A stretch of DNA of 64,000 nucleotides from Boseongicola sp. SB0665_bin_10. Its GTDB lineage: Bacteria > Pseudomonadota > Alphaproteobacteria > Rhodobacterales > Rhodobacteraceae. This document shows positions 7,507 to 21,054 of this stretch, in pieces. The notes below the pieces were generated by a model, which saw only the letters and a list, made by a program, of their open reading frames with translations, was not told the DNA's origin and searched no databases. Position 1 is the stretch's first letter. Every line of letters starts with the position of its first letter. A program made the translations under genes and the position numbers. The DNA is taken from NCBI GenBank assembly GCA_009838075.1, contig VXSG01000077.1:21352-85351 (forward strand), written 5' to 3'.

Positions 7507-8505
7507 ATGCCAAGGATCGGGGTAATCGGCTTGGGTGCCGTGGGAAAGATACACGTTGCCAATGTCATTGCGCATGGGGAAGCGGAATTGTCGGCGATAT
7601 GTGATTCTCGACGGGAAGCCGTCAAGGCGATCTCGGAGAAAACGGGCGCAAGACCGACATCTCACGTAGCGGAACTGCTTGATGCTCGACCTGACGCCGT
7701 CATCATCTCGTCGTCAACGTCATGCCACGGTGAGGTCGTCGGCGAATGCGTGAAAGCGGGCGTTCCCTTTCTTTGCGAGAAGCCGCTTGCGCAGGACGTC
7801 CGCACCGCTGAGGATATCGCCGCCGCGGTCAAGGCGAACGGCCTTGTTGCAGCCACGGCATTGAACCGCAGGTTCCATCCCCAGTATTCGGCAATGCGGG
7901 ACGCGGCCCTGGCCGGCGAGATCGGACAGTGCGAACTGCTTTGCTTCACGTCCAGAAGCACTGCGCCGCCCACAGTCGAGTTTAGTCGGACATCGGGTGG
8001 ACTGTTTGCCGAAAAGGGGAGCCATTTCTATGATCTTGCCAGATGGATTTCCGGCGAGGAACCGGAGGAACTGACCGCCATGGGGGCGGTCCTTGTCGAT
8101 CCGGGGTTCAAGGACATCGGGGAAAGCGATACCGCCATTGTATCAATGCGCATGCGAAATGGCGCCCTCTGCCGTTTTGACTTCAGCTGGAGAGCTGCAT
8201 ACGGGCAGGACGAGCGCATCGAGATTCACGGGTCCCATGGATTGTTGACCAGTTACCAGGATCCGGTGGGAACGATCGTTCATGCCCTTGGCCGAAGCGT
8301 GCGGACGGGAACCAGGCTCGCGACATGGCAAGAGCGCTTTGCGGAGTCCTACAAGGCGGAACTCGATGCCTTCCTGTCCGTGCTTGTCTCGGGCCGAGAG
8401 CATTCGGTGCTTGCCACATTGAACGACGGGTTGATGGCACAGCGCATTGGTGAAGCGGCCAGAACCTCCGTTTCGAATCGGGCACCATCGAAAATCAATA
8501 GTTGA
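7507..8505 (+). CDS. Gfo/Idh/MocA family oxidoreductase (inositol 2-dehydrogenase-like)
   Basis: A 332-residue member of the Gfo/Idh/MocA family with the Rossmann motif IGVIGLGAVGKIHV, the EKP motif in LCEKPLAQD (about residue 97) and the segment GGLFAEKGSHFYDLARW, which holds the substrate-site Asp/His positions. Length and motif order match inositol 2-dehydrogenases and related enzymes. It is not closely similar to the preceding member, so the two probably act on different sugars or steps. Its stop overlaps the start region of a ThDP-enzyme remnant, hinting that an inositol-type or sugar-acid operon once continued here. The exact substrate is unknown. Confidence 0.8.
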   Translation: MPRIGVIGLGAVGKIHVANVIAHGEAELSAICDSRREAVKAISEKTGARPTSHVAELLDARPDAVIISSSTSCHGEVVGECVKAGVPFLCEKPLAQDVRTAEDIAAAVKANGLVAATALNRRFHPQYSAMRDAALAGEIGQCELLCFTSRSTAPPTVEFSRTSGGLFAEKGSHFYDLARWISGEEPEELTAMGAVLVDPGFKDIGESDTAIVSMRMRNGALCRFDFSWRAAYGQDERIEIHGSHGLLTSYQDPVGTIVHALGRSVRTGTRLATWQERFAESYKAELDAFLSVLVSGREHSVLATLNDGLMAQRIGEAARTSVSNRAPSKINS

Positions 8506-8825
8506 TGAACGACAATGTCCTCGGGATCATCGCTGGCCTCCAAAGGGCGCATTGCGGGCTGACCTGCGGAACTGCTTTCCCGGCTACGCCGGACGCGCCG
8601 ACAAATGGTCCTGGCCATGCCGAAATCGCGCATGCCAACGGTGCCGAAGGACGCCGCATGACATCAGCTGATGAACTGCGTCCCGCTCTCGAAGCCTCCT
8701 TAGCAAGTGACAAGCCCGCGGTGATGGACGTGCCGATAGTCAACAACCCGACGCGCGCGACAGGGCACCGGAACATCCTGGACGTCCGTTCGTCGGACAT
8801 GGTCTTGTCTCACGTTTCGACCTGA
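8502..8825 (+). pseudogene. 3' remnant of a thiamine-diphosphate-dependent enzyme gene
   Basis: This 107-residue frame overlaps the previous stop by four bases. Only its second half is recognisable: HAEIAHANGAEGRRMTSADE followed by LRPALEASLASDKPAVMDVP is the closing segment of the C-terminal ThDP-binding domain of acetolactate-synthase-like enzymes (decarboxylases, IolD-like hydrolases). The remaining roughly 500 residues of such an enzyme, including the GDG...N cofactor motif, are missing. It is best read as a deletion remnant. Whether the short frame is still translated is unknown. Confidence 0.55.
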
Positions 8826-8878
8826 TGCAGTTTGCGCAACTGAGGAGAATGTTGCCGTTGCATGCGCGAGGGACCGGA

Positions 8879-10024
8879 ATGCCATTCCAACCGCTTTCCG
8901 AGATCAGGGACACCCTGAACATTCAATGGTACCGCTCGAAGATGCCGCCGGCGCGCTTTCGCGAGCTGTCCAGGCGCAGCGACCTGAAAGGCTGGATCCA
9001 GGCCGGAGGCCATTGTGGCCTGTTCTGCATCACGGGGACCACGGTCTACCTGACTTGGGCGCAAGGCCTCTGGATCCCGTTTTGCGTGGCGCTCTTCGTC
9101 CATGGAACGATCGCGTCGTTCTTCCGGGGCACCGCGGTGCACGAGCTCGGCCACGGGACGGTGTTCCGGACCAAATGGCTCAACGGTTTCTTCCTCTACC
9201 TGTTCAGCCTCATCAGCTGGTGGAATCCGCTCGACTATGCCGCCAGCCATACGTATCACCACCGCTACACCCTGCACCCGGAGGGCGACCGCGAGGTCCT
9301 GCTTCCCGTGCATCCGAACGTGGGCCGCACGTTTCTCCTGCAGATGTTCACCGTCAACTTGCTGACCCAGCCGGGGCGCACCTTCGGCAAGGGCGGGATA
9401 TTGTCGACGATCTGGCTCACGATTCTGGATGCGATGGGCAGGAATGGCTCGACCGACATACCAGCCAACGAATGGCTCGAGGCGTTGCACAATGACCAAC
9501 CCGCCCAACACAGGCATTCAATGCGCTGGTGTCGCTTCCAACTGGCGTTCCATTCGGCGGTTCTGGTCGTGGCGGTCGCAACCGGTCTCTGGATCCTGCC
9601 GCTAATCGTCACGCTTCCCAGTTTCATCGCCAACTGGCTGAGCTATGCCGTGGGATTGACGCAGCATTGCGGCCTTGTGGAGGGGACGACGGACTTTCGA
9701 AAGAGCACTCGATCCATCCGGTTGCCGAAATTTGTCGAGTTCCTCTATTGGCGCATGAACTGGCACATTGAGCATCACATGTATGCTGGCGTTCCGTGCT
9801 ACAACCTGCCGGCCCTGGCTGCGGAAATCAGTGACGACCTGCCCGAACCGCGCAGCCTGCAAGGGGCCTGGCGCGAAATGCTCGATACATGGGAACGTCA
9901 AAAGACGGACCCCGACTACGCCTTCGACACGCCATTGCCGGCAACGGCCAAGACAGCGATACGAAGGACTGCGGACATTGAGGAAACCTCGATAGGTGAC
10001 CTGGCGCCCAAAGGGCTCGCGTGA
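8879..10024 (+). CDS. membrane fatty acid desaturase
   Basis: About 381 residues of an integral-membrane di-iron desaturase. The three histidine clusters are present: HELGHG, HTYHHRYTLH and HIEHHMYAGVPCYNLP. Hydrophobic segments around LFCITGTTVYLTW, FFLYLFSLISWW and SAVLVVAVATGLWIL are consistent with membrane spans. Family members insert double bonds in acyl chains or act on related lipids in the cytoplasmic membrane. The start at 8879 is chosen because GCGAGGGA precedes it; in-frame ATGs at 8825 and 8849 would add up to 18 residues overlapping the upstream remnant. It is unrelated in function to the neighbouring oxidoreductases, and the substrate chain is not predictable. Confidence 0.8.
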   Translation: MPFQPLSEIRDTLNIQWYRSKMPPARFRELSRRSDLKGWIQAGGHCGLFCITGTTVYLTWAQGLWIPFCVALFVHGTIASFFRGTAVHELGHGTVFRTKWLNGFFLYLFSLISWWNPLDYAASHTYHHRYTLHPEGDREVLLPVHPNVGRTFLLQMFTVNLLTQPGRTFGKGGILSTIWLTILDAMGRNGSTDIPANEWLEALHNDQPAQHRHSMRWCRFQLAFHSAVLVVAVATGLWILPLIVTLPSFIANWLSYAVGLTQHCGLVEGTTDFRKSTRSIRLPKFVEFLYWRMNWHIEHHMYAGVPCYNLPALAAEISDDLPEPRSLQGAWREMLDTWERQKTDPDYAFDTPLPATAKTAIRRTADIEETSIGDLAPKGLA

Positions 10025-10346
10025 GAGTGGCGGCAAATTGGAACCGGGAGATTCTGAGCGAGGCGCATCCGCGATCAGGATGCGAGGACTTCGCTTCGCA
10101 ACAATGTCGCTGCGGACCTGCGCACCTTGATAGACGTCAGAGTGCCTTTGCAGGGATTGATGTTGGTACCGATTTGGACAAGCGTGATCGCGTTGAAGCG
10201 GAGAAATCACGATGGGGCCGCAAGCGAACCTCGGTGCCGCGTCGGCGCAATTTTTCGCCACCCTCTCGCAGAATCGTGCACGTTTGACTATCCTGCGCAG
10301 ATCGGGCGGAGTTTTCGCCCGGGGCAATGCGTGAGCAAACAGGCAA
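10025..10346. other. 322-base intergenic region upstream of the DUF5333-nuoG block
   Basis: No gene is seen. This is the junction where the accessory region meets the nuo block. In related genomes nuoF or its accessory gene usually lies directly upstream of the DUF5333 gene, so this gap probably contains the rearrangement breakpoint and must supply a promoter for the genes downstream. TTGACT at about 10287 is a possible -35 element, without a convincing -10 partner. Confidence 0.4.
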
Positions 10347-10745
10347 ATGCTGAGAGTCCTTGGAGTCGTCCTGCTGATCGGCATAGCCAGCCCGTCCTTG
10401 GCGCGCCAGCCTCTTCACGAGATTCCGCCCGTCGTGCAAGCGTTCTATTCGCTCGGTTTGGCGGACGAAGTACGCAGGAACTGCACCACGATTGACGCGC
10501 GGATGTTCCGTGCATGGAAGTTCCTGAATTCAATCGAACGCTATGCCCAGGATCTGGGGTATTCGGACGCCGAGATCGATGATTTCGTCAGCAACAAGGC
10601 GGAAAAGGAGAGGCTCCGGGCGCGAATCCGTGCCGATCTTGCAAAGCGGGGTGCGACGCCAGGGACGCCGGAAGGCTATTGCACTGTGGGCCACGAAGAA
10701 ATAGCCAAGGGTAGCGTCGCAGGTCGGCTTCTGCGCGCCAAGTGA
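10347..10745 (+). CDS. DUF5333 family exported protein of the nuo operon
   Basis: A 132-residue protein with a clear signal peptide ([19 protein letters not shown], cleavage near residue 19-20), hence periplasmic. Two cysteines (RRNCTTID and EGYCTVG) could form a disulfide. The rest is helical and charged. I recognise it as the DUF5333 family found almost only in Rhodobacteraceae next to nuoG; no function is established. It lies 44 bases before nuoG, so it is probably co-transcribed. Its presence as the first gene of the block suggests the operon was broken just upstream of it. Confidence 0.7.
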   Translation: MLRVLGVVLLIGIASPSLARQPLHEIPPVVQAFYSLGLADEVRRNCTTIDARMFRAWKFLNSIERYAQDLGYSDAEIDDFVSNKAEKERLRARIRADLAKRGATPGTPEGYCTVGHEEIAKGSVAGRLLRAK

Positions 10746-10789
10746 CGTCTGCCAGTCATGGGCGGCGGAACCCTGAGGAACCGGAGCTC

Positions 10790-12820
10790 ATGTCCGAACC
10801 CAGAAAACTCATCATCAACGACACGGAGATCGAGGTCGATTCGGACCTGACAATCATCCAGGCCTGCGAGCAGGCGGGGATCGAGATCCCGCGCTTCTGC
10901 TACCACGAGCGGCTTTCGATCGCCGGCAACTGCCGGATGTGCCTTGTCGAGGTCGTGGGCGGGCCACCAAAGCCGGCGGCATCGTGCGCCATGCAGGTCC
11001 GTGACTTGCGGCCGGGGCCGGAAGGGCGGCCACCGATCGTGCGGACAGACAGTCCGATGGTCAAGGAGGCCCGCGAGGGCGTCATGGAGTTCCTGCTGAT
11101 CAATCACCCGCTGGACTGCCCGATCTGTGACCAGGGCGGCGAGTGCGACCTGCAGGACCAGGCGATGGCCTACGGGGTCGACTTTTCGCGTTTCCGCGAA
11201 CCGAAACGTGCCGTCCAGGACCTGGATCTGGGGCCGCTGGTCGGGACGGCGATGACCCGCTGCATTTCCTGTACGCGCTGCGTACGGTTCATAACGGAGG
11301 TGGCGGGTGTTCCAGAGCTTGGACAGACCGGGCGCGGTGAAGACGCGGAGATCACCAGCTACCTCGGACAGACGCTCGACAGCGAGTTGCAAGGAAACAT
11401 CGTTGATCTTTGCCCCGTGGGTGCACTGACCAGCAAGCCTTATGCGTTCACCGCACGGCCTTGGGAACTGACCAGGACGGAAACGGTGGACGTGATGGAT
11501 GCGCTTGGATCGAACATTCGCGTGGATGCCAAGGGACGCGAGGTCATGCGGATCCTGCCCCGCAACCATGACGGCGTGAACGAGGAGTGGCTGTCCGACA
11601 GATCACGATATGCCTGGGACGGCCTGCGGCGACAAAGGCTCGACAAGCCGTATGTTCGACGCGAGGGCAAGCTCGTCCCGGTTCATTGGGACGAGGCGCT
11701 GTCCGCCGCGGCGAAGGCGCTCGAGGAAACGGGCAAGGTGGCCGGGCTTGTGGGCGACCTGGCTTCCGTAGAGGCCGCATTTGCGCTCAAGGAACTGCTC
11801 GAAGGGCAGGGTGCGGCCGTCGAGTGCCGGATCGACGGGGCGGACTTGCCTGCGGACAATCGCTCGGCCTATGTGGGCACGGCGCGGATCGAGGATGTCG
11901 AGAGTGCTGAAGCCATCATGCTGATCGGCACCAATCCGCGTGCCGAGGCGCCGGTGCTGAACGCGCGCATTCGCAAGGCGTGGACGCGCGGGGCACGGAT
12001 CGGCCTCGTCGGAGACGCCGTGGACCTGACCTACGAGTACGCCCATCTTGGCTCCGGCCACGACGCGCTCTCTAGGCTCTTTGACATGAATCCCGACCAC
12101 GCGCATGGAAAGGACACGGTTGTCATCATCGGCATGGGCGCGCTTGTCGGTTCGGGCGGCGCGTGCGCGCTGCGTGACGCGATGCGATATGCCGAAGTCA
12201 CCGAATCGGATTTCCTGGTGCTGCATTCGGCAGCGTCCCGCGTCGGCGCCCTGGATGTCGGCGCCGTCGTCGATGGCGGCGTGAACGCCGCGCTCGAGGG
12301 CGCGTCGGTCGTCTTCAGCCTGGGTGCCGACGAGGTCGACGTTCCGGAAGGGCCGACCGTCATCTATCAGGGCAGTCACGGGGACCGGGGCGCGCACAGG
12401 GCGGACATCATCCTTCCTGCGGCCGCATGGACGGAGGAGAACGGGCTCTTCGTCAATACGGAGGGCCGTCCCCAGCTTGCCATGAAGGCCGGATTCCCGC
12501 CGGGAGAAGCGAAGGAAAACTGGGCGATTCTGCGCGCGCTGTCTGCGGAACTCGGCGCGACCCTGCCCTACGACACGCTTGCGGCACTGCGGCAGCGCCT
12601 GATCAAGGAAGTGCCGCATCTGGAAGAAATCGACCAGGTGCCGGAGAACGCGTGGCGGATCGCCAAGGCGAACGGCGGCGAGGGCGAAATGCAGGAGGAA
12701 TTCAGGTCGGCGGTTGTCGATCACTACCTGGTCAATCCGGTTTTGCGCGCGTCCCCGTTGATGGGTGATCTGCAGGCGCGGGCACGTGCAAGGACGACAG
12801 GAAGGCTGGCGGCCGAATAG
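10790..12820 (+). CDS. nuoG: NADH-quinone oxidoreductase subunit G
   Basis: The 676-residue iron-sulfur subunit of complex I, which carries electrons from FMN toward the membrane arm. The N-terminal 2Fe-2S ferredoxin domain uses C37, C48, C51 and C66 (FCYHE, NCRMC, ASCAM). Next comes the [18 protein letters not shown] cluster-binding segment and the [10 protein letters not shown] motif for 4Fe-4S binding. The C-terminal part is a molybdopterin-oxidoreductase-like domain without a cofactor role. The ATG at 10790 is preceded by GAGGAACCGGAG. Length is normal for alphaproteobacteria. The partner subunits NuoE and NuoF are not in this window. Confidence 0.97.
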   Translation: MSEPRKLIINDTEIEVDSDLTIIQACEQAGIEIPRFCYHERLSIAGNCRMCLVEVVGGPPKPAASCAMQVRDLRPGPEGRPPIVRTDSPMVKEAREGVMEFLLINHPLDCPICDQGGECDLQDQAMAYGVDFSRFREPKRAVQDLDLGPLVGTAMTRCISCTRCVRFITEVAGVPELGQTGRGEDAEITSYLGQTLDSELQGNIVDLCPVGALTSKPYAFTARPWELTRTETVDVMDALGSNIRVDAKGREVMRILPRNHDGVNEEWLSDRSRYAWDGLRRQRLDKPYVRREGKLVPVHWDEALSAAAKALEETGKVAGLVGDLASVEAAFALKELLEGQGAAVECRIDGADLPADNRSAYVGTARIEDVESAEAIMLIGTNPRAEAPVLNARIRKAWTRGARIGLVGDAVDLTYEYAHLGSGHDALSRLFDMNPDHAHGKDTVVIIGMGALVGSGGACALRDAMRYAEVTESDFLVLHSAASRVGALDVGAVVDGGVNAALEGASVVFSLGADEVDVPEGPTVIYQGSHGDRGAHRADIILPAAAWTEENGLFVNTEGRPQLAMKAGFPPGEAKENWAILRALSAELGATLPYDTLAALRQRLIKEVPHLEEIDQVPENAWRIAKANGGEGEMQEEFRSAVVDHYLVNPVLRASPLMGDLQARARARTTGRLAAE

Positions 12821-12928
12821 GGTTGCCGGACGTGACGGGCACGCGCCGTCTGGGGCTGGCGCTTGCTGCTGAACACGGATTAGAACGGCCCCGGAGCAAG
12901 GGATCGAGACTGAGAGACAAGACGGCAA

Positions 12929-14919
<1,991 letters not shown>

Positions 14920-14923
<4 letters not shown>

Positions 14924-15534
14924 CAGCCCAGGCGCTCGCCTTCTACCTCTTCGCCATTGCCTGCATGGCCGGCGGGGTCCTCACCGTCGTCGCCCGGAAC
15001 CCGGTCCATTCGGTGCTCTGGCTGATCCTGTCCTTTCTGTCGGCAGCCGGACTGTTCGTGCTTCTGGGCGCCGAATTCGTCGCCATGCTTCTGGTCATCG
15101 TCTATGTCGGCGCCGTGGCGGTGCTGTTCCTGTTCGTGGTCATGATGCTGGACGTGGACTTTGCCGAATTGAAGGCGGAAATGGCGCGGTACATGCCGCT
15201 GGCGCTCCTGATCGGTGTCGTGATCCTGATGCAGCTTGGCATGGCCCTGGGTGTATGGACAGTTGCCGAAGGGGTGGTGCTTGCCGAGCGCCCGGATTCC
15301 GTTGCGGGAGGCGGCGAGCACAACACGGACGCGCTCGGGCGCATCCTCTATGACAAGTATTTCCTGCTGTTCCAGCTTGCCGGGCTGATCCTGCTGGTGG
15401 CCATGGTGGGCGCGATCGTGCTGACACTGCGCCACCGCGAATACGTCAAGCGGCAGGACGTGGTCCGGCAAATGCATCGGGATCCTTCGGCATCGGTCGA
15501 GCTGAAGGACGTAGAGCCGGGGCAGGGACTGTGA
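14920..15534 (+). CDS. nuoJ: NADH-quinone oxidoreductase subunit J
   Basis: A 204-residue membrane subunit with five predicted transmembrane helices. The diagnostic run is [19 protein letters not shown] followed by [20 protein letters not shown], with the conserved Glu in TM2/3, and [13 protein letters not shown]. The C-terminal soluble tail is charged. ATG at 14920 overlaps the preceding stop. It belongs to the proton-pumping arm near the E-channel. The stop overlaps the start of a second mini-ORF. Confidence 0.96.
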
Positions 15535-15596
15535 TGCGCGCATCGGCTGGCACCGGCGACGTGCGGAGCGAACGGAATCTTGCGAGGGGCGAATGA
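15534..15596 (+). CDS. candidate 20-codon mini-ORF bridging nuoJ and nuoK
   Basis: An ATG overlapping the nuoJ stop (TGATG) opens a frame [20 protein letters not shown] that ends in a TGA overlapping the nuoK ATG (ATGA). As at nuoH-nuoI, the gap is spanned exactly. The sequence GCGAGGGGCGA within it also supplies the nuoK ribosome site, so it may simply be spacer DNA. No homology is recognised. Confidence 0.3.
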   Translation: MRASAGTGDVRSERNLARGE

Positions 15597-15898
15597 TCGG
15601 ACTGGAGCACTACCTCATCGTCGCGGCAGCGTTGTTCGTCACCGGGATCTTCGGCATTTTCCTGAACAGGAAGAACGTGATCATCCTCCTGATGTCCATC
15701 GAGCTCATGCTGCTTTCGGTCAACATCAACCTGGTCGCGTTTTCTGCCTATCAGGGCAATCTCACCGGGCAGGTCTTCACGCTCTTCGTCCTGACCGTTG
15801 CCGCGGCCGAGGCGGCCATCGGGCTCGCAATCCTCGTGTGCTTCTTCAGAAACCGCGGCACGATCGATGTCGAAGACGTCAACGTGATGAAGGGGTGA
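15593..15898 (+). CDS. nuoK: NADH-quinone oxidoreductase subunit K
   Basis: The 101-residue, three-helix subunit of the membrane arm, homologous to MrpC. It has the normal family length and the conserved glutamates in [15 protein letters not shown] (TM2) and [13 protein letters not shown] (TM3) that take part in proton translocation. AGGGGC precedes the ATG. Four bases separate it from the nuoL GTG/ATG start region. Confidence 0.97.
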   Translation: MIGLEHYLIVAAALFVTGIFGIFLNRKNVIILLMSIELMLLSVNINLVAFSAYQGNLTGQVFTLFVLTVAAAEAAIGLAILVCFFRNRGTIDVEDVNVMKG

Positions 15899-15905
15899 AC
15901 GCGTG

Positions 15906-17999
15906 ATGGAGACGATCATCCTCTTCGCCCCGTTGATCGGCGCGCTGCTTTGCGGCTTCGGCTGGCGCATCATGGGCGAGACTGCCGCGCAAACGGTGTC
16001 GACGGCACTTCTGTTCATCGCCTGTGCGCTGAGCTGGATCGTGTTCCTGCGGTTTGATGGCGAGACCGCCTTCACGCATGTCCTGCCCTGGATAGAAAGC
16101 GGCTCCCTCGCGACGGACTGGGCAATCAGGCTCGACCGGCTGACCGCGATCATGCTGGTGGTGATCACGACCGTCTCCTCCCTGGTGCACCTCTACAGCT
16201 TCGGATACATGGCGCATGACGAGAACTTCGACGAAGAGAGGGAATCGTATCGCCCGCGCTTCTTCGCCTATCTCTCGTTCTTCACCTTCGCGATGCTGGC
16301 GCTGGTGACGGCGGACAACCTGGTTCAGATGTTCTTCGGATGGGAGGGCGTGGGGCTCGCCTCCTACCTGCTGATCGGGTTCTACTTCCGGAAGCCGAGC
16401 GCAAACGCGGCGGCGATCAAGGCGTTCATCGTCAATCGTGTCGGAGATTTCGGATTTGCGCTGGGCATCTTTGCCCTCTTCTTCATGGTCGACTCGATCA
16501 ACTTCACCGACGTGTTCGCGGCTGCCCCGGACCTCGCGGAGAGGGAGATCACGTTCCTTTGGACGACCTGGCCCGCGATCGAGCTTGTCTGCTTCCTCCT
16601 GTTCGTGGGGGCGATGGGCAAGTCGGCGCAGTTCATCCTCCACACGTGGCTGCCGGATGCGATGGAGGGGCCAACCCCGGTGTCGGCATTGATCCACGCC
16701 GCGACGATGGTTACGGCGGGCGTCTTCCTTGTCTGCCGCATGTCCCCTCTGATGGAGTTTGCCGACTGGACGCAGAGCTTCATCGTCTACATCGGCGCGA
16801 TCACGGCGTTCTTCGCAGCAACCGTGGGCCTTGTGCAGAACGACATCAAGCGCGTGATCGCCTACTCGACATGCTCGCAGCTCGGCTACATGTTCGTTGC
16901 GGCCGGCGTCGGCGTCTACAGCGTCGCGATGTTCCACCTGTTCACGCACGCCTTCTTCAAGGGGATGCTCTTTCTCGGGGCAGGCTCCGTCATTACCAGG
17001 ATGCACCACGAGCAGGACATGCGGAACTACGGTGGCCTCAGGACCAAGATGCCCTACACGTTCTGGGCCATGATGATCGGGACGCTGGCGATAACCGGGG
17101 TCGGCATTCCGCTTACGGGGATCGGGTTTGCGGGATTCCTCTCTAAGGATGCCGTGATCGAAAGCGCCTTTGCGGGCGGGACGGACGCGGCCTCGTTCGC
17201 CTTCTGGACGCTCGTGATTGCCGCGGCGTTCACCAGTTTCTACAGCTGGCGGCTCCTCTTGATGACATTCTTTGGCGAACCGAGGGGCGACATGCATGCA
17301 CATGCGCATGTCCATGAGAGCCCTGCCAGCATGACGGTGCCGTTGGGCGTCCTCGCGCTGGGGGCGATCCTTGCCGGGATGGTCTGGTACAAGCCGTTCT
17401 TCGGCAGCGAGCAACAGGTTCAGGAATGGTTTGGAGTCGCCAAGGGCGGGGAGCATGCCCAGGTCCTGACGATCGGTGCGGCACATGCGGCCGAAGAGCT
17501 GGACGATGCTGGCGGAGAAGGTCGCGGTTCCGGAGAACCCGCGTTGCCCGGGCAGGGCGCGATCTACATGGCGCCGGGCAACCACGTGCTGCACGACGCG
17601 CACCATGTCCCGGTCTGGGTGAAGCTCTCGCCCTTCTTCGCGATGCTGATCGGTTTCGCCCTGGCGTTCCTGTTCTATGTCCGGCGGACCGACCTGCCCG
17701 CGAAACTCGCCGCGAACCAGGCCCCGCTCTACCAGTTCCTCCTGAACAAGTGGTATTTCGACGAGCTGTACGACCATGCCCTTGTCCGGCCGGCCAAGGC
17801 CATCGGCCGCTTTCTCTGGCGGCGAGGCGACCTTGGCGCGATCGACGGGTTCCTGAACGGCGTGGCAATGGGTGTCGTGCCGTTCTTCACGCGGCTCGCG
17901 GGGCGGGCGCAGTCGGGATACATCTTCACCTACGCATTCTGGATGGTGCTTGGCATCCTCGTGTTCATCACCTGGATGACCATCGCGGGAGGCCGCTAG
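15906..17999 (+). CDS. nuoL: NADH-quinone oxidoreductase subunit L
   Basis: A 697-residue antiporter-like subunit with about 16 transmembrane segments and the long lateral helix at its C-terminus. Landmarks are [17 protein letters not shown] with the key Glu, [20 protein letters not shown] with the key Lys, and [15 protein letters not shown] glycine- and His-rich insert (about residues 455-560, including HAHAHVH) lies before the last helices. An in-frame GTG sits directly before the ATG at 15906; the ATG is preferred. It ends three bases before nuoM. Confidence 0.97.
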   Translation: METIILFAPLIGALLCGFGWRIMGETAAQTVSTALLFIACALSWIVFLRFDGETAFTHVLPWIESGSLATDWAIRLDRLTAIMLVVITTVSSLVHLYSFGYMAHDENFDEERESYRPRFFAYLSFFTFAMLALVTADNLVQMFFGWEGVGLASYLLIGFYFRKPSANAAAIKAFIVNRVGDFGFALGIFALFFMVDSINFTDVFAAAPDLAEREITFLWTTWPAIELVCFLLFVGAMGKSAQFILHTWLPDAMEGPTPVSALIHAATMVTAGVFLVCRMSPLMEFADWTQSFIVYIGAITAFFAATVGLVQNDIKRVIAYSTCSQLGYMFVAAGVGVYSVAMFHLFTHAFFKGMLFLGAGSVITRMHHEQDMRNYGGLRTKMPYTFWAMMIGTLAITGVGIPLTGIGFAGFLSKDAVIESAFAGGTDAASFAFWTLVIAAAFTSFYSWRLLLMTFFGEPRGDMHAHAHVHESPASMTVPLGVLALGAILAGMVWYKPFFGSEQQVQEWFGVAKGGEHAQVLTIGAAHAAEELDDAGGEGRGSGEPALPGQGAIYMAPGNHVLHDAHHVPVWVKLSPFFAMLIGFALAFLFYVRRTDLPAKLAANQAPLYQFLLNKWYFDELYDHALVRPAKAIGRFLWRRGDLGAIDGFLNGVAMGVVPFFTRLAGRAQSGYIFTYAFWMVLGILVFITWMTIAGGR

Positions 18000-18002
18000 A
18001 CG

Positions 18003-19559
18003 ATGCTCCTCGACAGCCTGCTTTCGATCATCACTTTCGTCCCGCTCATTGGTGCCGCGATACTGGCGTTGTTCCTGCGCGGCGATGATGCGCCTGCGAG
18101 GCGGAACGCAAAATGCGTTGCGCTGGCAGCGACCAGCACCTCGCTCCTTGCATCGCTCATCCTGCTTGCCACGTTCGATCCGGAAGAAACCGGATTCCAG
18201 TTCGTGGAGGAGGGCGAGTGGATCCTGGGCCTGACCTACAAGATGGGCGTCGACGGCCTGTCGGTCCTGTTCGTCATGCTGACGACGTTCCTGATGCCGA
18301 TCACCATACTCGCGTGCTGGGACGTGACGCATCGGGTCAAGGAATACATGATCAGTTTCCTCGTGCTCGAAACGCTCATGCTGGGTGTCTTCTGCGCGCT
18401 GGATCTCGTGCTCTTCTACCTGTTCTTCGAGGGCGGCCTGATCCCGATGTTCCTGATCATCGGCATCTGGGGCGGCAAGGACCGCATCTACGCGGCGTTC
18501 AAGTTCTTCCTGTACACGTTCCTTGGCTCCGTTCTGATGCTGGTCGCGATGATCGCGATGTATGTCGATGCGGGAACGGCGGACATCGTCGCGCTGCTCG
18601 GCCACAATTTCGGATCCGAAACCATGGAGATCCTGGGTTTCCAAGTCCTCGGCGGTTTCCAGACACTGCTCTGGCTGGCATTCTTCGCGTCCTTTGCGGT
18701 GAAGATGCCGATGTGGCCTGTGCACACCTGGCTGCCGGATGCGCATGTGCAGGCCCCGACGGCGGGCTCGGTCATCCTGGCCGCGATCCTGCTGAAGATG
18801 GGCGGCTACGGATTCCTGCGCTTCAGCATTCCGATGTTCCCGGTCGCTTCCAGCCTGCTGGCGGACTTCGTGCTGTGGCTGAGCGCGGTCGCGATCGTCT
18901 ATACCTCGCTCGTCGCGCTGATGCAGGAGGACGTCAAGAAGCTGATCGCGTATTCGTCCGTGGCCCACATGGGATTCGTGACGGCGGGGATATTCTCCGC
19001 GAACCAGCAAGGCGTCGACGGGGCGATCTTCCAGATGCTGAGCCACGGGTTCATTTCCGGGGCGCTCTTCCTGTGCGTCGGCGTCGTCTATGACCGGATG
19101 CATACGCGCGAAATCGCCGCCTATGGCGGCCTCGTGAACCGGATGCCGATCTATGCAGCGGTCTTCATGCTCTTCACGATGGCCAATGTCGGCCTGCCGG
19201 GGACGTCCGGCTTCGTCGGCGAGTTCCTGACGCTGGTGGGCATGTTCCAGGCAAACACCTGGGTTTGCGCTGTCGCGGCGACCGGCGTGATCCTGAGCGC
19301 GGCCTATGCGCTCTGGCTCTACCGGCGCGTGGTCATGGGGGAGCTTGTCAAGGAAAGCCTCAGGTCGATCACCGACATGAACCGTCGGGAGCAGGCGATC
19401 TTTGCGCCGCTCGTCGTGATGACGATCCTGCTCGGCGTCTATCCCAGCCTTGTGACGGACATCGTCGGTCCGTCAGTCGGGGCGCTTCTGGAAGGCTATG
19501 GCGAGGCCGTCGCTCAATACGGCGGATCGACCCGGCTCGCCCTGCACGGAGGCCACTGA
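18003..19559 (+). CDS. nuoM: NADH-quinone oxidoreductase subunit M
   Basis: A 518-residue antiporter-like membrane subunit. It shows [21 protein letters not shown] with the conserved Glu, [20 protein letters not shown] with the pumping Lys, and the [11 protein letters not shown] and [13 protein letters not shown] segments. About 14 transmembrane helices are expected. Its TGA overlaps the nuoN ATG. Length is normal and no lesions are seen. Confidence 0.97.
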   Translation: MLLDSLLSIITFVPLIGAAILALFLRGDDAPARRNAKCVALAATSTSLLASLILLATFDPEETGFQFVEEGEWILGLTYKMGVDGLSVLFVMLTTFLMPITILACWDVTHRVKEYMISFLVLETLMLGVFCALDLVLFYLFFEGGLIPMFLIIGIWGGKDRIYAAFKFFLYTFLGSVLMLVAMIAMYVDAGTADIVALLGHNFGSETMEILGFQVLGGFQTLLWLAFFASFAVKMPMWPVHTWLPDAHVQAPTAGSVILAAILLKMGGYGFLRFSIPMFPVASSLLADFVLWLSAVAIVYTSLVALMQEDVKKLIAYSSVAHMGFVTAGIFSANQQGVDGAIFQMLSHGFISGALFLCVGVVYDRMHTREIAAYGGLVNRMPIYAAVFMLFTMANVGLPGTSGFVGEFLTLVGMFQANTWVCAVAATGVILSAAYALWLYRRVVMGELVKESLRSITDMNRREQAIFAPLVVMTILLGVYPSLVTDIVGPSVGALLEGYGEAVAQYGGSTRLALHGGH

Positions 19560-20995
19560 TGCAGGCGGGAGACCTTGCCATCATCTTGCCGGAGATCGTG
19601 CTTTCGATCTTCGCGATGGCCGGGCTGCTTGCGGGGGCGTATGGCGGCCGTGACCGCCTGGGGCCGGCGATGATCTGGACGACGTCGGCGCTGTTCGCGG
19701 TGCTTGCGGCATGGATCGGGCTGCAAGGGACGGGCGCGGCAACGGCCTTTGGCGGCATGTTCACGGATGACGCGTTTGCCCGGTTCGCGAAGGTGACGAT
19801 CCTGTTGTCAGCGGCGGCCGTCCTTCTGATGGGCGAAGGGTACATGGCGCGGAGCGACCTGATCCGCTTCGAGTACCCGCTGCTGATCGCGCTGGCTGCC
19901 GTCGGCATGATGGTGATGGTTTCGGCGAGCGACCTGATGGCGCTCTACATGGGGCTCGAGCTGCAATCCCTGTCGCTCTACGTGGTGGCCGCGCTGCGCC
20001 GTGACAGCGTCAGGTCGACCGAGGCCGGTCTCAAGTATTTCGTTCTCGGGGCGCTTTCGTCGGGTCTCCTGCTCTTCGGCGCTTCGCTGGTATACGGCTT
20101 TGCGGGCACCACGGGATTTGCCGGGATTTTCGAGGCGGTCCAGGGCCGGACGCCGGTGGGGCTGCTGATCGGGTTGTCGCTTGTCATCGCGGGACTGGCA
20201 TTCAAGGTCTCGGCGGCGCCGTTTCACATGTGGACGCCTGACGTTTACGAAGGCGCGCCGACGCCGGTCACCGCGTTCTTTGCCACGGCGCCCAAGATTG
20301 CGGCAATGGCGCTGCTTGCACGGGTCGTCCACGACGCGTTCGGCGGCGTTGTCGGCGACTGGCAGCAGATTCTCGCGGCGCTTTCCGTTGCGTCCATGTT
20401 TCTCGGCGCCGTCGCGGCGATCGGGCAGCGCAACATCAAGCGGCTGATGGCCTATTCGTCGATCGCGCACATGGGGTTTGCGCTGATGGGGCTGACGGCC
20501 GGAACGGTGGCCGGCGTCGAGGCGATGCTGATCTACCTCGTGATCTACGTCACCATGAATGTCGGAACGTTTGCCTTCATACTGTCGATGGAAAGGGACG
20601 GTTCGCCGGTTGTCGAGATCTCGGCGCTGTCGCTGTATTCGCGGCGCAGCCCGACAAGGGCGCTGGCAATGCTCGTGCTCCTGTTCAGCCTCGCGGGCGT
20701 TCCGCCGCTTGTCGGTTTCTTCGCGAAGTACTCCGTTCTGCTGGCGGCAGTGGACGCGGGCCTTGCCTGGCTGGCCGTGCTTGGCGTCATCGCCAGCGTG
20801 ATCGGGGCCTTCTATTACATTCGCATCGTGTACATCATGTATTTCGGCGACGAGGAGAGCGAACTTGATGCCGGCGGTTCGACCGTGCTTGCCGGCTTTC
20901 TGGTCGTGTCCGCCGCGATGATGCTCTTTGGCCTGTGGAACCTCGCTGGCATCGAGGGTCCGGCCGCGGCCGCTGCGGCAACCCTGGTCCGGTAG
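19559..20995 (+). CDS. nuoN: NADH-quinone oxidoreductase subunit N
   Basis: A 478-residue antiporter-like subunit that completes the membrane arm. Recognisable segments are [55 protein letters not shown] with the key Lys, and [13 protein letters not shown]. The ATG overlaps the nuoM stop. It is the last complex I gene; birA starts 59 bases later, and the pair is conserved in the family. Confidence 0.97.
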   Translation: MQAGDLAIILPEIVLSIFAMAGLLAGAYGGRDRLGPAMIWTTSALFAVLAAWIGLQGTGAATAFGGMFTDDAFARFAKVTILLSAAAVLLMGEGYMARSDLIRFEYPLLIALAAVGMMVMVSASDLMALYMGLELQSLSLYVVAALRRDSVRSTEAGLKYFVLGALSSGLLLFGASLVYGFAGTTGFAGIFEAVQGRTPVGLLIGLSLVIAGLAFKVSAAPFHMWTPDVYEGAPTPVTAFFATAPKIAAMALLARVVHDAFGGVVGDWQQILAALSVASMFLGAVAAIGQRNIKRLMAYSSIAHMGFALMGLTAGTVAGVEAMLIYLVIYVTMNVGTFAFILSMERDGSPVVEISALSLYSRRSPTRALAMLVLLFSLAGVPPLVGFFAKYSVLLAAVDAGLAWLAVLGVIASVIGAFYYIRIVYIMYFGDEESELDAGGSTVLAGFLVVSAAMMLFGLWNLAGIEGPAAAAAATLVR

Positions 20996-21054
20996 AGGCG
21001 CCCCGTCCCGTTGGGTGCCATTCGACCGAGCCAACCGTATCCGGTGTGCATCCA

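Noticed and set aside
15879..19103. 1074-codon open frame on the minus strand opposite nuoL-nuoM
   Set aside because: It is the antisense shadow of two intact complex I genes, with a His/Arg/Asp/Glu-rich composition typical of shadow frames at high GC and no family motif.
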